A stretch of 64,000 bases of DNA, from positions 273,698-337,697 of the forward strand of contig NZ_CP080504.1 of assembly GCF_020342435.1 (NCBI RefSeq), written 5' to 3'. The notes under the pieces are model-generated. The model saw nothing but the letters and a program-made list of their open reading frames with translations, had not been told where the DNA came from and did not search any database. This document shows, piece by piece, positions 30,174-40,952 of the stretch (its first letter is position 1; every line of letters begins with the position of its first letter). The DNA comes from Candidatus Vallotiella sp. (ex Adelges kitamiensis). GTDB lineage: Bacteria > Pseudomonadota > Gammaproteobacteria > Burkholderiales > Burkholderiaceae. The translations under genes were made by a program, and so were the position numbers.

Positions 30174-31448
30174 TCAGTGGTTACAGTTTAGAGCGCGGCA
30201 ACCGATATCACGGCGATACTGCATGCCATTAAAGTGAATACTATGAATTGCTTCATAGGCAATAGACTGCGCCTCACGTACCGAGTTTGCTAACCCAACC
30301 ACACACAATACACGTCCACCCGAGGTGACTAGCTTACCATCGACTAGTGTAGTGCCGGCATGGAATGTAACGACAGTTTCCGTCTGTTCCGGAATATAAT
30401 GAATACGGTCCCCCTTTCTAGGGGCGTATGGATACTGATGCGCTGCAAGTACAACGCCTACTGCTGTACGCTGATCCCATTCAAGTTGGACAGTATTCAA
30501 CGTGCCAGAAAGTGCATGCTCAAGGACATAAGCAAAGTCACCTTTTAGTCGCATCATAATTGGCTGCGTTTCAGGGTCGCCCATTCGACAATTAAACTCA
30601 AGCGTCTTTGGGTTACCCTGTGAATCGATCATCAATCCAGCATAGAGAAACCCGGTATAACGTAGGCCTTCTTGCTCCATAGCACGCACAGTTGGCAGGA
30701 TAATTTCACGCATAATGCGCGCATGCAGTTGTGGTGTGATAATGGGTGCCTGCGAGTAGGCACCCATGCCGCCAGTATTTGGACCTTTGTCGCCTTCAAG
30801 CAACCTCTTGTGATCTTGGCTCGATGCTAGCGCGAGTACGTGCTTTCCGTCTACCATCACAATAAAACTAACTTCCTCCCCCTGAAGATATTCTTCAATA
30901 ATCACACGTGTGCCTGCAGCGCCGAGCTTATGCTCTGTGAGCATCATTTTAATCGCACAGTGTGCTTCATTTAGAGTTTGTGCGACCACGACGCCTTTAC
31001 CGGCTGCAAGTCCATCTGCTTTTATTACGATTGGTGCACCTTTTTCCTGGACATATGCGTGCGCCAAGTTAGCATCGGAGAACGTTTTGTATTCAGCGGT
31101 CGGAATGCCGTAGCACTTCATCAATGTCTTCGCGAAGTCTTTTGAGCTTTCTAGCTGAGTTGCCTCACGCGTCGGCCCGAAAATCTCTAAGCTGCGCGAG
31201 CGAAATAGATTTACAATACCGCCCGCGAGCGGTGCCTCCGCTCCAACAACGGTGAATGTGATCTGATTTCGTTCAGCAAAATCGGCTAGCGCATGAAGAT
31301 TAGTAATATCAACGTTGTACAAACCCTTTTGAAGCGCTGTCCCCCCATTGCCTGGCGCTATATAGACGGCTGTGACTTGTGGCGATTGAGCGAGTTTCCA
31401 CCCGAGTGCATGCTCGCGCCCGCCTGAACCGACGACCAATACCTTCAT
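30174..31448 (-). CDS. purD: Phosphoribosylamine-glycine ligase
   Basis: Second enzyme of de novo purine synthesis, joining glycine to phosphoribosylamine with ATP. The N-terminus MKVLVVGSGGREHALGWKLA is the family start; the ATP-grasp core contains VIKADGLAAGKGVVVA and KTLEFNCRMGDPE, with PNTGGMGAYS between them. At 424 residues it is complete. yebC lies 42 bases upstream on the same strand, suggesting one transcript yebC-purD. Confidence 0.97.
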   Translation of the reverse strand: MKVLVVGSGGREHALGWKLAQSPQVTAVYIAPGNGGTALQKGLYNVDITNLHALADFAERNQITFTVVGAEAPLAGGIVNLFRSRSLEIFGPTREATQLESSKDFAKTLMKCYGIPTAEYKTFSDANLAHAYVQEKGAPIVIKADGLAAGKGVVVAQTLNEAHCAIKMMLTEHKLGAAGTRVIIEEYLQGEEVSFIVMVDGKHVLALASSQDHKRLLEGDKGPNTGGMGAYSQAPIITPQLHARIMREIILPTVRAMEQEGLRYTGFLYAGLMIDSQGNPKTLEFNCRMGDPETQPIMMRLKGDFAYVLEHALSGTLNTVQLEWDQRTAVGVVLAAHQYPYAPRKGDRIHYIPEQTETVVTFHAGTTLVDGKLVTSGGRVLCVVGLANSVREAQSIAYEAIHSIHFNGMQYRRDIGCRALNCNH

Positions 31449-31490
31449 AGAACTCCCCCTAAAAAGCGAAGAAATTTTCTGCGCGGGTTG

Positions 31491-32219
31491 TTATCGATCT
31501 ATGATGGCTGCGTTCGTGTAAACTTCTTGCACGTCGCTAAGGTTTTCCAACGCACTGAGCAGATTTTGAAGTTTGATCGCATCGTTTCCAGTAAACTCAA
31601 TCTCGACCTGTGGTTTCATTATTACTCCGGAAAATTTCGCCTTGAAACCTCTAGCTTCAAGCATAGCCTTAACATGAGAGAAATTGTTTGGTGGACAGAC
31701 TATTTCAACACTTCCATCTCCATTGGTCGTTACGTCATCGGCATCAGCTTCTAGAGCCGCCTCTATTAGTTTATCCTCCGACATACCCGGAGAGAATAAG
31801 AAATGGCCAGTATGATGGAATAGGAATAAGACTGAACCGTCTGTACCCAGATTACCACTATGCTTGGAAAACGTGTGACGCACTTCCGCGACCGTGCGCG
31901 CACGGTTGTCGGTTATCGTATCGACAATTATTGCCACACCGCTAAGGCCATACCCTTCATAGCGGATTTCCTCATAGTTTAAACTTTCGATGTAACCTAC
32001 GCCGCGCTGAATCGCTTTATAAACATTATTTTTGGGTATGTTAGCATCTGTTGCTTTATCGATCGCCAGCCGTAGTCGAGGGTTCAATCTGGGGTCGCTA
32101 CCCCCTAGTCTCGCCGCAACGGTAATTTCTTTAATTAACCGTGTCCATATATTGCTACGTCTTATATCTGCTGCGGCTTTCTTATGCTTAATATTAGCCC
32201 ATTTCGAGTGACCAGCCAT
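31491..32219 (-). CDS. yebC: YebC/PmpR family protein
   Basis: Cytoplasmic DUF28 protein annotated as a transcription regulator; recent work ties the family to ribosomes and proline-rich stretches. The signature start [18 protein letters not shown] is unmistakable, with [20 protein letters not shown] next, in 242 residues. It is encoded just upstream of purD. In a reduced genome its retention alongside translation genes fits a role in translation more than in gene-specific regulation, which is inference. Confidence 0.95.
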   Translation of the reverse strand: MAGHSKWANIKHKKAAADIRRSNIWTRLIKEITVAARLGGSDPRLNPRLRLAIDKATDANIPKNNVYKAIQRGVGYIESLNYEEIRYEGYGLSGVAIIVDTITDNRARTVAEVRHTFSKHSGNLGTDGSVLFLFHHTGHFLFSPGMSEDKLIEAALEADADDVTTNGDGSVEIVCPPNNFSHVKAMLEARGFKAKFSGVIMKPQVEIEFTGNDAIKLQNLLSALENLSDVQEVYTNAAIIDR

Positions 32220-33156
32220 AATAATTTCTCCGACGGAGCACGAAACGCACGCATTTTTGACTGAAATATTGCGATATATTGTGGCGAAAACTATAGAACG
32301 TTTATGAGAACAGCAGCAATCTACTTCCGGTAGGAAAGCTCTATAACTTTATCATGCTATCTGTACATATAATTGACGCAGCCGTAATTTAGACTCTAAA
32401 CCTCATGCTGTACTCAAGCCTAGATTATTTTCTAGCTACGCCCTTAATCTCAGTGAAAAACTTGCCTGTACAGTACTAGATCGGGTAGTGTCTTTTAAAT
32501 AGAACGTCAGAAGCCGTTCCTCTATATGAAAGGGGCTGCATGAGCGATACGCAAGCCGAACAGCGCGGTCGATATTACAGTTCTTATAGTCAATCTTATG
32601 GCGCCGCATTTTTGGAGGCACATATTCATAGAATAATAAACAGAAAGAAAATCCGCAATATAAATACTGATTTAAGCACGGCTACTTTATCGGAGTAATA
32701 TATCGATCTCAATAAATTAACTGCTGTGAGTCAGAATAACAAAATCTATTTGTTTAATGACGTGTAGGCTATTGCGTGTTTTGTTTGAACTTTGTTAAGT
32801 TCTCACATAGGGATTATTAATATAGTAGTTAATGTTGCTAGCTTTATGTACTAGTAGATGAAGGCGCTTAAATAATAGTGATAAGTGCCGGCCTCCTCTA
32901 TAACGAATATTGTTAACTAAATTACGAGCGCGCTAAGCAAAATCCGTTTGTTTTTTGTCGTATAGTTAGCATATGTACACCTTCTGGTATATGAAATATA
33001 CGGTAGTCAGAGTCGTTCTCATGCGGTCACACGTCTTGCAGACATAGAAAAGGTATACAAAGTATTGTTCTAAGCATTTACTACAGCTGTTCGGCATACA
33101 TGTCGATGGAGAACAGCAGCGCTAAGATGTGATTAAACTACTTCACGCTTTTTCAA
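32220..33156. other. Non-coding stretch between yebC and the LOG-family gene
   Basis: About 940 bases without an intact gene. A possible grxD trace is listed separately. Near the right end GCTGTTC and GAACAGC (around 33090-33118) pair across an 18-base loop. The remainder shows nothing I can name. Confidence 0.5.
32460..32720 (+). pseudogene. Possible remnant of a monothiol glutaredoxin (Grx4/grxD)
   Basis: On the plus strand, opposite to its neighbours, KPFLYMKGAA, stop, then PNSAVDITVL resembles the Grx4 core VVLFMKGTAQFPMCGFSGRA followed by IQIL, and further down YFIG and RSNISI resemble GEFVGGSDIM. The active-site cysteine position is lost and frames shift. The similarity is partial, so this is tentative. 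Confidence 0.35.
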
Positions 33157-33720
33157 CTACTTATTGCTGATCGGTGAAACATAGTGTTGTAGCTTATCAA
33201 GCAACGTATCAGCATCTGATGTTACTTGCAGTAGTCCGATATAGTCGTGTCGCATGAAGCCTTCGTTAGCGGCGTGGTGTAACATTGCCAGCAATAGATC
33301 ATGATAGCCAGCGACGTTAAGCAAACCCACTGGTTTTTCGTGATATCCGAGTTGAGCCCAAGTATATATCTCGAATAACTCCTCAAAAGTACCGGTGCCG
33401 CCAGGTAAAGCAACGAAAGCATCGCTTAAGTCAGCCATCATCTTCTTTCTCTCGTGCATATTTTCGACAATATGCACCTCAGTCAGATTACGGTGACCAA
33501 CCTCCTGTTCAATCAATAGCTTAGGAATCACACCGATCACACAACCTCGTGCTTGAAGTACGGCATCCGCGATCTCGCCCATCAAGCCACGCTGACCTCC
33601 GCCATAAACTAGCGTGATACCTGCATGTACCAGCGCGCTACCTAATGCCCGTGCTGCCTGCCGGTATTCGTCCCGATAGCCAACAGCAGAGCCGCAGTAT
33701 ACGCATACTGAACTAATCAT
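33157..33720 (-). CDS. LOG family nucleoside-5'-monophosphate phosphoribohydrolase
   Basis: Lonely-guy family enzyme (TIGR00730 type) that releases the base from nucleoside monophosphates, known for cytokinin activation in plants but widespread in bacteria, where it may handle AMP-type substrates. The Rossmann start SVCVYCGSAVG, the phosphate-binding GGGQRGLMGEIADA and the catalytic PGGTGTFEELFE are all present; 187 residues from the chosen ATG. That start follows AAGGAAGGAGAG directly; a start eight codons upstream is possible. It is flanked by non-coding DNA on both sides. Confidence 0.9.
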   Translation of the reverse strand: MISSVCVYCGSAVGYRDEYRQAARALGSALVHAGITLVYGGGQRGLMGEIADAVLQARGCVIGVIPKLLIEQEVGHRNLTEVHIVENMHERKKMMADLSDAFVALPGGTGTFEELFEIYTWAQLGYHEKPVGLLNVAGYHDLLLAMLHHAANEGFMRHDYIGLLQVTSDADTLLDKLQHYVSPISNK

Positions 33721-34794
33721 CTCTCCTTCCTTCGGATGTTTCACCCTAGTTTTCCTGTAACGTATTGTATCTTGTCCTCACCAGTAGACGGCATTGGGAT
33801 TAATGTTAAGCCCTAAAATTTTTAATTGATATAAACTTCTGTACAGACAAGTCGCGCATCAGTAATAACCTGCATAGGTTTGATTAAAGAAATTCATCTC
33901 AGATTATCTATTGGTTGTTGTATCTGCACGAGTGCATTAAGAATAGTACGCTTTATATAATAAATATATTAATCTGCTTGAAGCGAGTCTCCAATATCTA
34001 GTTGCGTGTTATAAACCATTGAGTCCAGAATAGAAAAATACAGAATGTCTACAGGTAAATTAGCCATGTAGTCGTATCACAATCTTAACAATTAGCATTG
34101 TATATTTGATGCACCAAACCTATACAGGCAGTGGAAACGACAATTTAGAGACTCAGATATCAAGTACGATAAAGCGATGTATATTTTATGCGTTTACTCT
34201 GTTATTGAAAACTTCAGCTATCCAGCTTAGATGAGTAAGGCTTGCCTATTATGGGCAACTATGAGATATAAGATTGCTAATCTCTAATAAATTAATAAAT
34301 GCAGTCGACTGATGCGGAAGCAGGCACCCATAATAATTTACTTCTTATTAGTGCCTAAATTATTGTATATCTCGATTAGGAGTGATAGAAGCAGCAGATT
34401 TAGATTGTATAACGAAGAATGCTTCGATATTGGTGTCGGCGATAGGCAGTATGTTAATCGTGAACAGTGATAAAGATGTACGGCGCTCCAGTGTCCAGAA
34501 CTTAAGTTAGGAACGTCTGCATTGCTGCATGCAGTATAAAACTGGTGCGATAGTCATAAGATGTTTTTGCGCTTGGTACTATAGCTCCTACTCGAGGCAG
34601 ATATGGAATGCTACTAGCCGTATACTATGGGTCTTTCCACCAATAGAAAGCATAACCTCTACTAGCGGTCGAATGTAAAACTAGCGTCGGAAAAACTATG
34701 TTTTAGATACGAGTAGTGCCGCGCTCGCTATCGCTCCAGAGATAAAACTCTGACGCGTGGAAGGTCATGGTGACATCAGCGCGCTCGCGCTTAC
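33721..34794. other. Non-coding stretch upstream of the LOG-family gene
   Basis: About 1.1 kb without an intact gene. The left two thirds are AT-rich; from about 34690 the composition becomes clearly GC-richer, merging into the decaying minus-strand gene at 34795. No remnant could be named in the AT-rich part. A 10-base palindrome CTGCATGCAG lies near 34525. Confidence 0.5.
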
Positions 34795-35309
34795 CTAGTC
34801 TTTTGTGCTACGCTTATTGGTGGGCGCGCTATTCTCAGCATAGTCGAGGGGCGTTTCACCTTCTAGAAAGGTTGCTAGCTTGCACTTCAATTCGTCGGAC
34901 AATTCTTTAATGCGCCCTCCACGTTTTAGCACGGCGCTATCTGTACTGAAAGTTTCTTAGATAACCAATGGTCTTCACACGCGACATGTGCGCTACCCAT
35001 AACTTGGCGAGCGCTTGATCACTGTTGTTTCAAGTGCGGAGCACATAGTGTTATTTCTTTCGACTTTCTCAAGATAAGCCGCACGCGCGCGGTACGGTGG
35101 CGTATATAAAATTGATCTTAGCTCTGCTCTCTGTATGAATATCCCCACATCACAGCCAAAAGTTTTACAGCTGCCTCCAGAAAGTCTAAGTGTTCCTTAT
35201 CTAAGGCTACCTGCATGGAATGAGTGCGCCCATCGAAGCTGTTCAAGCATAACAGAAACGATAAAATATCGAGAATCCAGGTAGAAAGCCCTTCACAGGA
35301 GGCCTGCAT
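34795..35309 (-). pseudogene. Recently broken minus-strand gene, family not recognised
   Basis: Protein-like stretches run along the minus strand with few breaks: LDKEHLDFLEAAVKLLAV near the start, then EKVERNNTMCSALETTVIKR, QALAKLWVAHMSRV, ETFSTDSAVLKRGGRIKEL and finally LATFLEGETPLDYAENSAP before a stop at 34795-34797. Two or three frame shifts and internal stops separate them. It is GC-richer than other gaps (GCGCGCG-type words), so decay looks recent. I do not recognise the family and assign no function. It lies between the LOG gene and ilvI, diverging from ilvI. Confidence 0.55.
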
Positions 35310-35489
35310 TTTTCTTGATCCTTGTTGCGTTATTCAATAAATGATATCGTCGCGGGGTGCTGTGATTGCCTCAATGAGGCGACGCTCATAGAACTTGCAT
35401 TCTCTCTAAAAGGCGCCGCTTAAACCCGAGCCACAAGCCCGGTAGAAAGCCCCCGATCAATTTTTTGCCGAAAATTCGAAAGGCGAATA

Positions 35490-37259
35490 ATGAATATAAC
35501 AAGCGCAAAATGCCCTACGTCAAATACTCCTCCCCTGGCTGAAGCCGAAATAGGCTCAATCGGCGCGACCGTGTTAATGCGTTCACTTGCTGACGAAAAT
35601 GTCAAATTTATCTGGGGATATCCTGGCGGTTCAGTACTTTATATCTACGACGAACTATACAAGCAAGATAAGATCCAGCATATTCTAGTACGCCATGAGC
35701 AAGCTGCGGTACACGCCGCAGATGCTTATGCGCGCTCCACTGGCAATGTCGGCGTCTGTTTGGTGACCTCTGGGCCCGGTGTGACAAATGCCGTGACCGG
35801 TATCGCTACTGCATACATGGATTCTATTCCGTTAGTTGTTATCAGCGGCCAGGTTCCAATGACAGCAATCGGCCAGGACGCTTTTCAGGAGTGTGATGCG
35901 GTTGGAATTACGCGACCATGTGTAAAGCACAACTTCCTTGTAAAGGACGTTCATGAGCTTGCTATAACAGTTAAAAAAGCATTCTATATTGCTAAAAGCG
36001 GCCGCCCCGGGCCGGTGCTGGTAGACATTCCTAAAGATGTATCTAAAGCGCCGTGTCAATATGAGCAAATCAAGCATATTACGCTACGCTCCTACAATCC
36101 AGTTATGAAAGGTCATTCAGGCCAGATTCGTAAAGCGGTTGCGTTGCTGCTCTCTTCGAAGCGACCATATATCTATACTGGCGGGGGTGTTATCTTGGCA
36201 GAAGCCTCACGCGAGTTGAACCAGTTTTCAGATTTACTTAATTACCCGGTAACTAATACGCTGATGGGTCTTGGTGGCTATCGCGCAACAGATCGCAAAT
36301 TTCTCGGTATGCTAGGCATGCATGGCACGTATGAGGCTAACATGGCGATGCAACACTGCGACGTGTTAATTGCGATTGGCGTTCGTTTCGACGACCGCGT
36401 TATTGGTGACCCCGCACATTTTGCGAGTACCCCGCGTAAAATCATCCATATTGATATCGATCCTTCATCAATTTCTAAGCGAGTTAAAGTCGATATTCCA
36501 ATTGTAGGTGACGTAAGGGAAGTGCTCAAAGAACTAATTGAGCAGTTGCAGACTGCCCCAAACGGCCCAGATGGTGCTGCGTTAGATGCATGGTGGAAGC
36601 AAATTGAGCAGTGGCGTGCCCGAGATTGCTTAAAGTACGATCGCGACAGCGAGATTATAAAGCCGCAGTACGTTATTGAAAAACTTCACGAGTTAACTGA
36701 CGGCAACGCATTTGTGTGCTCGGACGTCGGACAACATCAAATGTGGGCAGCGCAGTTCTATCGCTTCGATAAACCACGTCGCTGGATTAATTCCGGGGGG
36801 CTGGGGTCGATGGGTTTCGGTTTACCAGCTGCGATGGGTGTGAAAATGGCGCATCGTGATGCTGACGTAATCTGTATTACAGGTGAGGGCTCGATCCAGA
36901 TGTGCATCCAAGAATTATCTACATGCAAACAGTATAAGACGCCGATCAAGATCGTATCTCTAAATAACCGCTACCTAGGTATGGTTCGACAGTGGCAGCA
37001 ACTTGAGTACAACAAGCGTTATTCGCATTCGTACATGGATGCGCTGCCAGACTTTGTAAAGCTTGCCGAAGCGTATGGCCATATTGGTATTCGCATCGAG
37101 TGCGCCGTTGATGTTGAGCCGGCGTTGAAAGAGGCATTACGGTTAAAGGAGTGTACTGTATTTCTAGATTTCCAGACCGACCCTACAGAAAACGTCTGGC
37201 CGATGGTTCAGGCCGGAAAAGGCATCACCGAGATGCTGCTTAGTGCAGAAGATCTCTAA
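35490..37259 (+). CDS. ilvI: Acetolactate synthase large subunit
   Basis: Thiamine-diphosphate enzyme that makes acetolactate (valine, leucine) and acetohydroxybutyrate (isoleucine). The ThDP-activating glutamate lies in VRHEQAAVHAADAYAR, the central domain has GGGVILAEASRELN, and the C-terminal ThDP-binding motif reads GEGSIQM to NNRYLGM, with GEG instead of the commoner GDG. At 589 residues it is full length. The start is preceded by AAAGGCG. It is the first gene of the ilvI-ilvH-ilvC cluster. The upstream region has no readable leader peptide. Confidence 0.96.
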   Translation: MNITSAKCPTSNTPPLAEAEIGSIGATVLMRSLADENVKFIWGYPGGSVLYIYDELYKQDKIQHILVRHEQAAVHAADAYARSTGNVGVCLVTSGPGVTNAVTGIATAYMDSIPLVVISGQVPMTAIGQDAFQECDAVGITRPCVKHNFLVKDVHELAITVKKAFYIAKSGRPGPVLVDIPKDVSKAPCQYEQIKHITLRSYNPVMKGHSGQIRKAVALLLSSKRPYIYTGGGVILAEASRELNQFSDLLNYPVTNTLMGLGGYRATDRKFLGMLGMHGTYEANMAMQHCDVLIAIGVRFDDRVIGDPAHFASTPRKIIHIDIDPSSISKRVKVDIPIVGDVREVLKELIEQLQTAPNGPDGAALDAWWKQIEQWRARDCLKYDRDSEIIKPQYVIEKLHELTDGNAFVCSDVGQHQMWAAQFYRFDKPRRWINSGGLGSMGFGLPAAMGVKMAHRDADVICITGEGSIQMCIQELSTCKQYKTPIKIVSLNNRYLGMVRQWQQLEYNKRYSHSYMDALPDFVKLAEAYGHIGIRIECAVDVEPALKEALRLKECTVFLDFQTDPTENVWPMVQAGKGITEMLLSAEDL

Positions 37260-37328
37260 CGCAGTAAGCATCTGTACTTGGAAAACCATACTAGACGCAG
37301 GAATATCGAAACTAAGAAGAGAAACAAG

Positions 37329-37820
37329 ATGCGATATATTATTTCCGTGCTTCTAGAGAATGAACCTGGTGCGTTATCACGCGTGGTCGGCCTGTTTTCA
37401 GCGCGTGGGCATAACATTGAAACCTTAACCGTTGCACCGACTGAGGACCGCTCTCTATCGCGTATGACGATTGTAACAATTGGCTCGGACGAAGTAGTTC
37501 AGCAGATTATGAAGCATTTAAATCGTCTGATCGAGGTGGTGAAGGTAATCAACCTGACCGAAGGAGCCCACATCGAGCGGGAACTAATGTTGATCAAAGT
37601 TCGAGCAGTTGGAAAAGAAAGGGATGAGATGAAAAGAATGTCAGATATTTTTCGTGGTCATATTATTAATGTTACCGAAAAAACCTATACGATTGAATTA
37701 ACCGGGGCTACTGGAAAACTTGACGCGTTTATTGCTGGGATTGACGCCACAGCGATTCTAGAGACAGTGCGAACCGGAGGATCTTGTATTGGACACGGCG
37801 AACGGATTCTCAAAATTTGA
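37329..37820 (+). CDS. ilvH: Acetolactate synthase regulatory subunit
   Basis: ACT-domain subunit that activates the large subunit and mediates valine feedback. I start at the ATG giving MRYIISVLLENEPGALSRVV, the family N-terminus, not at an ATG 17 codons earlier; this yields 163 residues. The ACT domain contains FSARGHNIETLTVAPTEDRS, and the C-terminal part has DIFRGHIINVTEKTYTIELT. It lies 69 bases after ilvI. Retention of the regulatory subunit suggests that valine control may persist. Confidence 0.95.
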   Translation: MRYIISVLLENEPGALSRVVGLFSARGHNIETLTVAPTEDRSLSRMTIVTIGSDEVVQQIMKHLNRLIEVVKVINLTEGAHIERELMLIKVRAVGKERDEMKRMSDIFRGHIINVTEKTYTIELTGATGKLDAFIAGIDATAILETVRTGGSCIGHGERILKI

Positions 37821-37849
37821 CCTGTTCTAATACCGCTGTCGTTATATAG

Positions 37850-38923
<1,074 letters not shown>

Positions 38924-38980
38924 ACACATGATTTCACTACATGCGAGCGATTGCATGTGTAAACCATCTTAGAAGGTGAC

Positions 38981-39004
38981 GTGCCCGATCCCTATCGCGG
39001 GCAC
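38981..39004. repeat. GC-rich hairpin between ilvC and psd
   Basis: Arms GTGCCCG and CGGGCAC flank a 10-base loop, starting 57 bases after the ilvC stop. There is no T-run directly after it; it might attenuate read-through into psd-pssA, but that is uncertain. Confidence 0.55.
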
Positions 39005-39057
39005 GGTCGCGGGTTGATATCCTTTTTCTTTATCTTCCTGAAAGCAGCGCTTCCTAT

Positions 39058-39696
39058 ATGACCTATCCTCACCCGATTATTGCCCGCGAAGGTTGGCCCT
39101 TCATCGCGATTGTACTTGTCGTGGCGCTTCTAATACATACTTTGTTGAGTTTTAGCTGGGCATGGCCTTTCTGGCTGCTGACCCTATTAGTTGTGCAATT
39201 TTTTAGGGATCCGAAGCGGCTGGTACCGCAGCAGCCAAATGCAGTATTGTGCCCAGCTGATGGGCGTATCATCACAGTTGAGACTTCGCATGATCCGTAT
39301 ACGAACCGAACCGCACTAAGGATTAGTGTGTTTATGAGCGTATTCAATGTTCATTCGCAGCGCTCTCCGATTGATGGTTTAGTCACTGAAATTAAATATT
39401 TTCCTGGTACATATCTCAAAGCGTCAATCGACAAAGCGTCGCTGGAAAACGAGCGGAATGCTATTATTCTAAAATCTGCAGACAATCATATTATCACCTT
39501 AGTTCAAGTAGCTGGATGTCTTGCTCGGCGTATTCTTTGTTATACCCGAGCGGGCGACCAGCTCGCACGTGGGCAGCGCTACGGCTTTATTCGATTTGGC
39601 TCGCGTGTAGATATTTATTTACCGTTAGGCAGTAAACCGCGAGTTTCAATTGGTGAAAAAGCGCAAGCATCGACGACAATCTTAGCTGAGCTTTGA
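39058..39696 (+). CDS. psd: Phosphatidylserine decarboxylase, short form
   Basis: Makes phosphatidylethanolamine from phosphatidylserine at the inner membrane. This is the small archaeal-type form (212 residues) used by Burkholderia. A hydrophobic N-terminal segment spans about residues 15-45. Self-cleavage should occur at Gly181-Ser182 in [11 protein letters not shown], with Ser182 becoming the pyruvoyl cofactor of the small alpha chain. It lies 16 bases ahead of pssA, so the two consecutive phospholipid steps are co-transcribed, inserted between ilvC and leuA. Confidence 0.94.
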   Translation: MTYPHPIIAREGWPFIAIVLVVALLIHTLLSFSWAWPFWLLTLLVVQFFRDPKRLVPQQPNAVLCPADGRIITVETSHDPYTNRTALRISVFMSVFNVHSQRSPIDGLVTEIKYFPGTYLKASIDKASLENERNAIILKSADNHIITLVQVAGCLARRILCYTRAGDQLARGQRYGFIRFGSRVDIYLPLGSKPRVSIGEKAQASTTILAEL

Positions 39697-39712
39697 GCGT
39701 CGTGAGGAGTGC

Positions 39713-40627
39713 TTGATGACTGGTTTTAAACCACGAAGACCCCGTTTAGCTGGATCTCGACCGACGAAGTTATTCCGACACAAACACACAGTACAGGAGC
39801 GGATTGCACGACGCGGTCTTCGAGTTGCTCGCCAACAATTATTACGCAAACGCAGCGTCTATCTACTGCCTAACGCTTTCACAACTGCTGCGTTATTTTT
39901 TGGTTTCTTCGCCATAGTTCAGGCGATGAATGAGCGCTTTGAAATTGCTGCTATTGCGATTTTTGTCGCGATGGTTTTAGATGGAATGGATGGTCGCGTT
40001 GCACGTATGACGCATACACAAAGTGCGTTCGGTGAACAATTCGATAGCTTATCGGATATGGTGTCTTTTGGTGTTGCACCGGCATTAGTGATGTATGAAT
40101 GGGCGCTTAAAAATCTGGGCCGATGGGGATGGCTTGCGGCGTTTATCTATTGTGCCGGTGCAGCGCTGCGCTTAGCGCGCTTCAATACGAATATCAGCGC
40201 ACTGGATAAGCGCTACTTTCAAGGCCTACCGAGTCCTGCTGCCGCAGCACTGGTAGCTGGTTTTTTATGGTTAGCGACCGATAATAGAGTTCTGCTGAAG
40301 CCTCATTACTTATCGTGGGTTGCATTTATCTTGACGATCTACGCTGGCGTTACTATGGTCTCTAATGCGCCGTTCTACAGCGGTAAAGCGCTTGACGTCC
40401 GGCATCGCGTTCCATTTGCGGCGGTACTTCTGGTTGTAGTCGCATTTGTGTTAATCTCATCTGATCCACCACTAATTCTATTTGGACTGTTCGTACTATA
40501 TGGTCTATCCGGATATATGCTATGGATATGGCAAGCAATGTCGAACAAGCTTAATCCAGCTAGATCTGATTCTGATGCATCTAATTCGAGTAGCCGCGAG
40601 CATATCCCCGATAGGGATATCAGATAG
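39713..40627 (+). CDS. pssA: CDP-diacylglycerol-serine O-phosphatidyltransferase
   Basis: Integral membrane enzyme joining serine to CDP-diacylglycerol, giving the substrate of Psd. The CDP-alcohol phosphatidyltransferase motif is exact: DGRVAR, eight residues, G, three, D, three, D (ending GEQFDSLSD). About eight membrane segments are predicted after a basic N-terminal tail of about 50 residues that includes many arginines. At 304 residues the length matches the betaproteobacterial form. It follows psd closely. Confidence 0.94.
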   Translation: MMTGFKPRRPRLAGSRPTKLFRHKHTVQERIARRGLRVARQQLLRKRSVYLLPNAFTTAALFFGFFAIVQAMNERFEIAAIAIFVAMVLDGMDGRVARMTHTQSAFGEQFDSLSDMVSFGVAPALVMYEWALKNLGRWGWLAAFIYCAGAALRLARFNTNISALDKRYFQGLPSPAAAALVAGFLWLATDNRVLLKPHYLSWVAFILTIYAGVTMVSNAPFYSGKALDVRHRVPFAAVLLVVVAFVLISSDPPLILFGLFVLYGLSGYMLWIWQAMSNKLNPARSDSDASNSSSREHIPDRDIR

Positions 40628-40952
40628 AGTGCACGTGTTAGAAATATCTTTCTCGGAAAAACACATCGCAAAAAGCGACAATAACAAGCGGTAGGTGGAT
40701 AAATGTTTATGGTCACGGATTATTGGCCGATAGCGAAGTTAGGTCTCGTTGTGCTTTAGTCTAATTGACGCTATAGTCATCTGAGTAAACATAGCTGAAA
40801 AGCTTCACTATCTCTGCTAGTTGATGCGTCTATTGTGCTAGATCGATCTCAGCTTCGTTTCGTCTCGCCTATTCAAGGCGCTGTTACCTGCGTTGATGCC
40901 GACATATAAATGTTATTGCTTACCCACCACTGATTCGAGTCCGGAGACTGAC
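40628..40952. other. Short non-coding gap between pssA and leuA
   Basis: About 325 bases. An open frame reaches 20 codons upstream of the chosen leuA start, but has no family similarity. No remnant or terminator could be identified; leuA may have its own promoter here. Confidence 0.5.
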
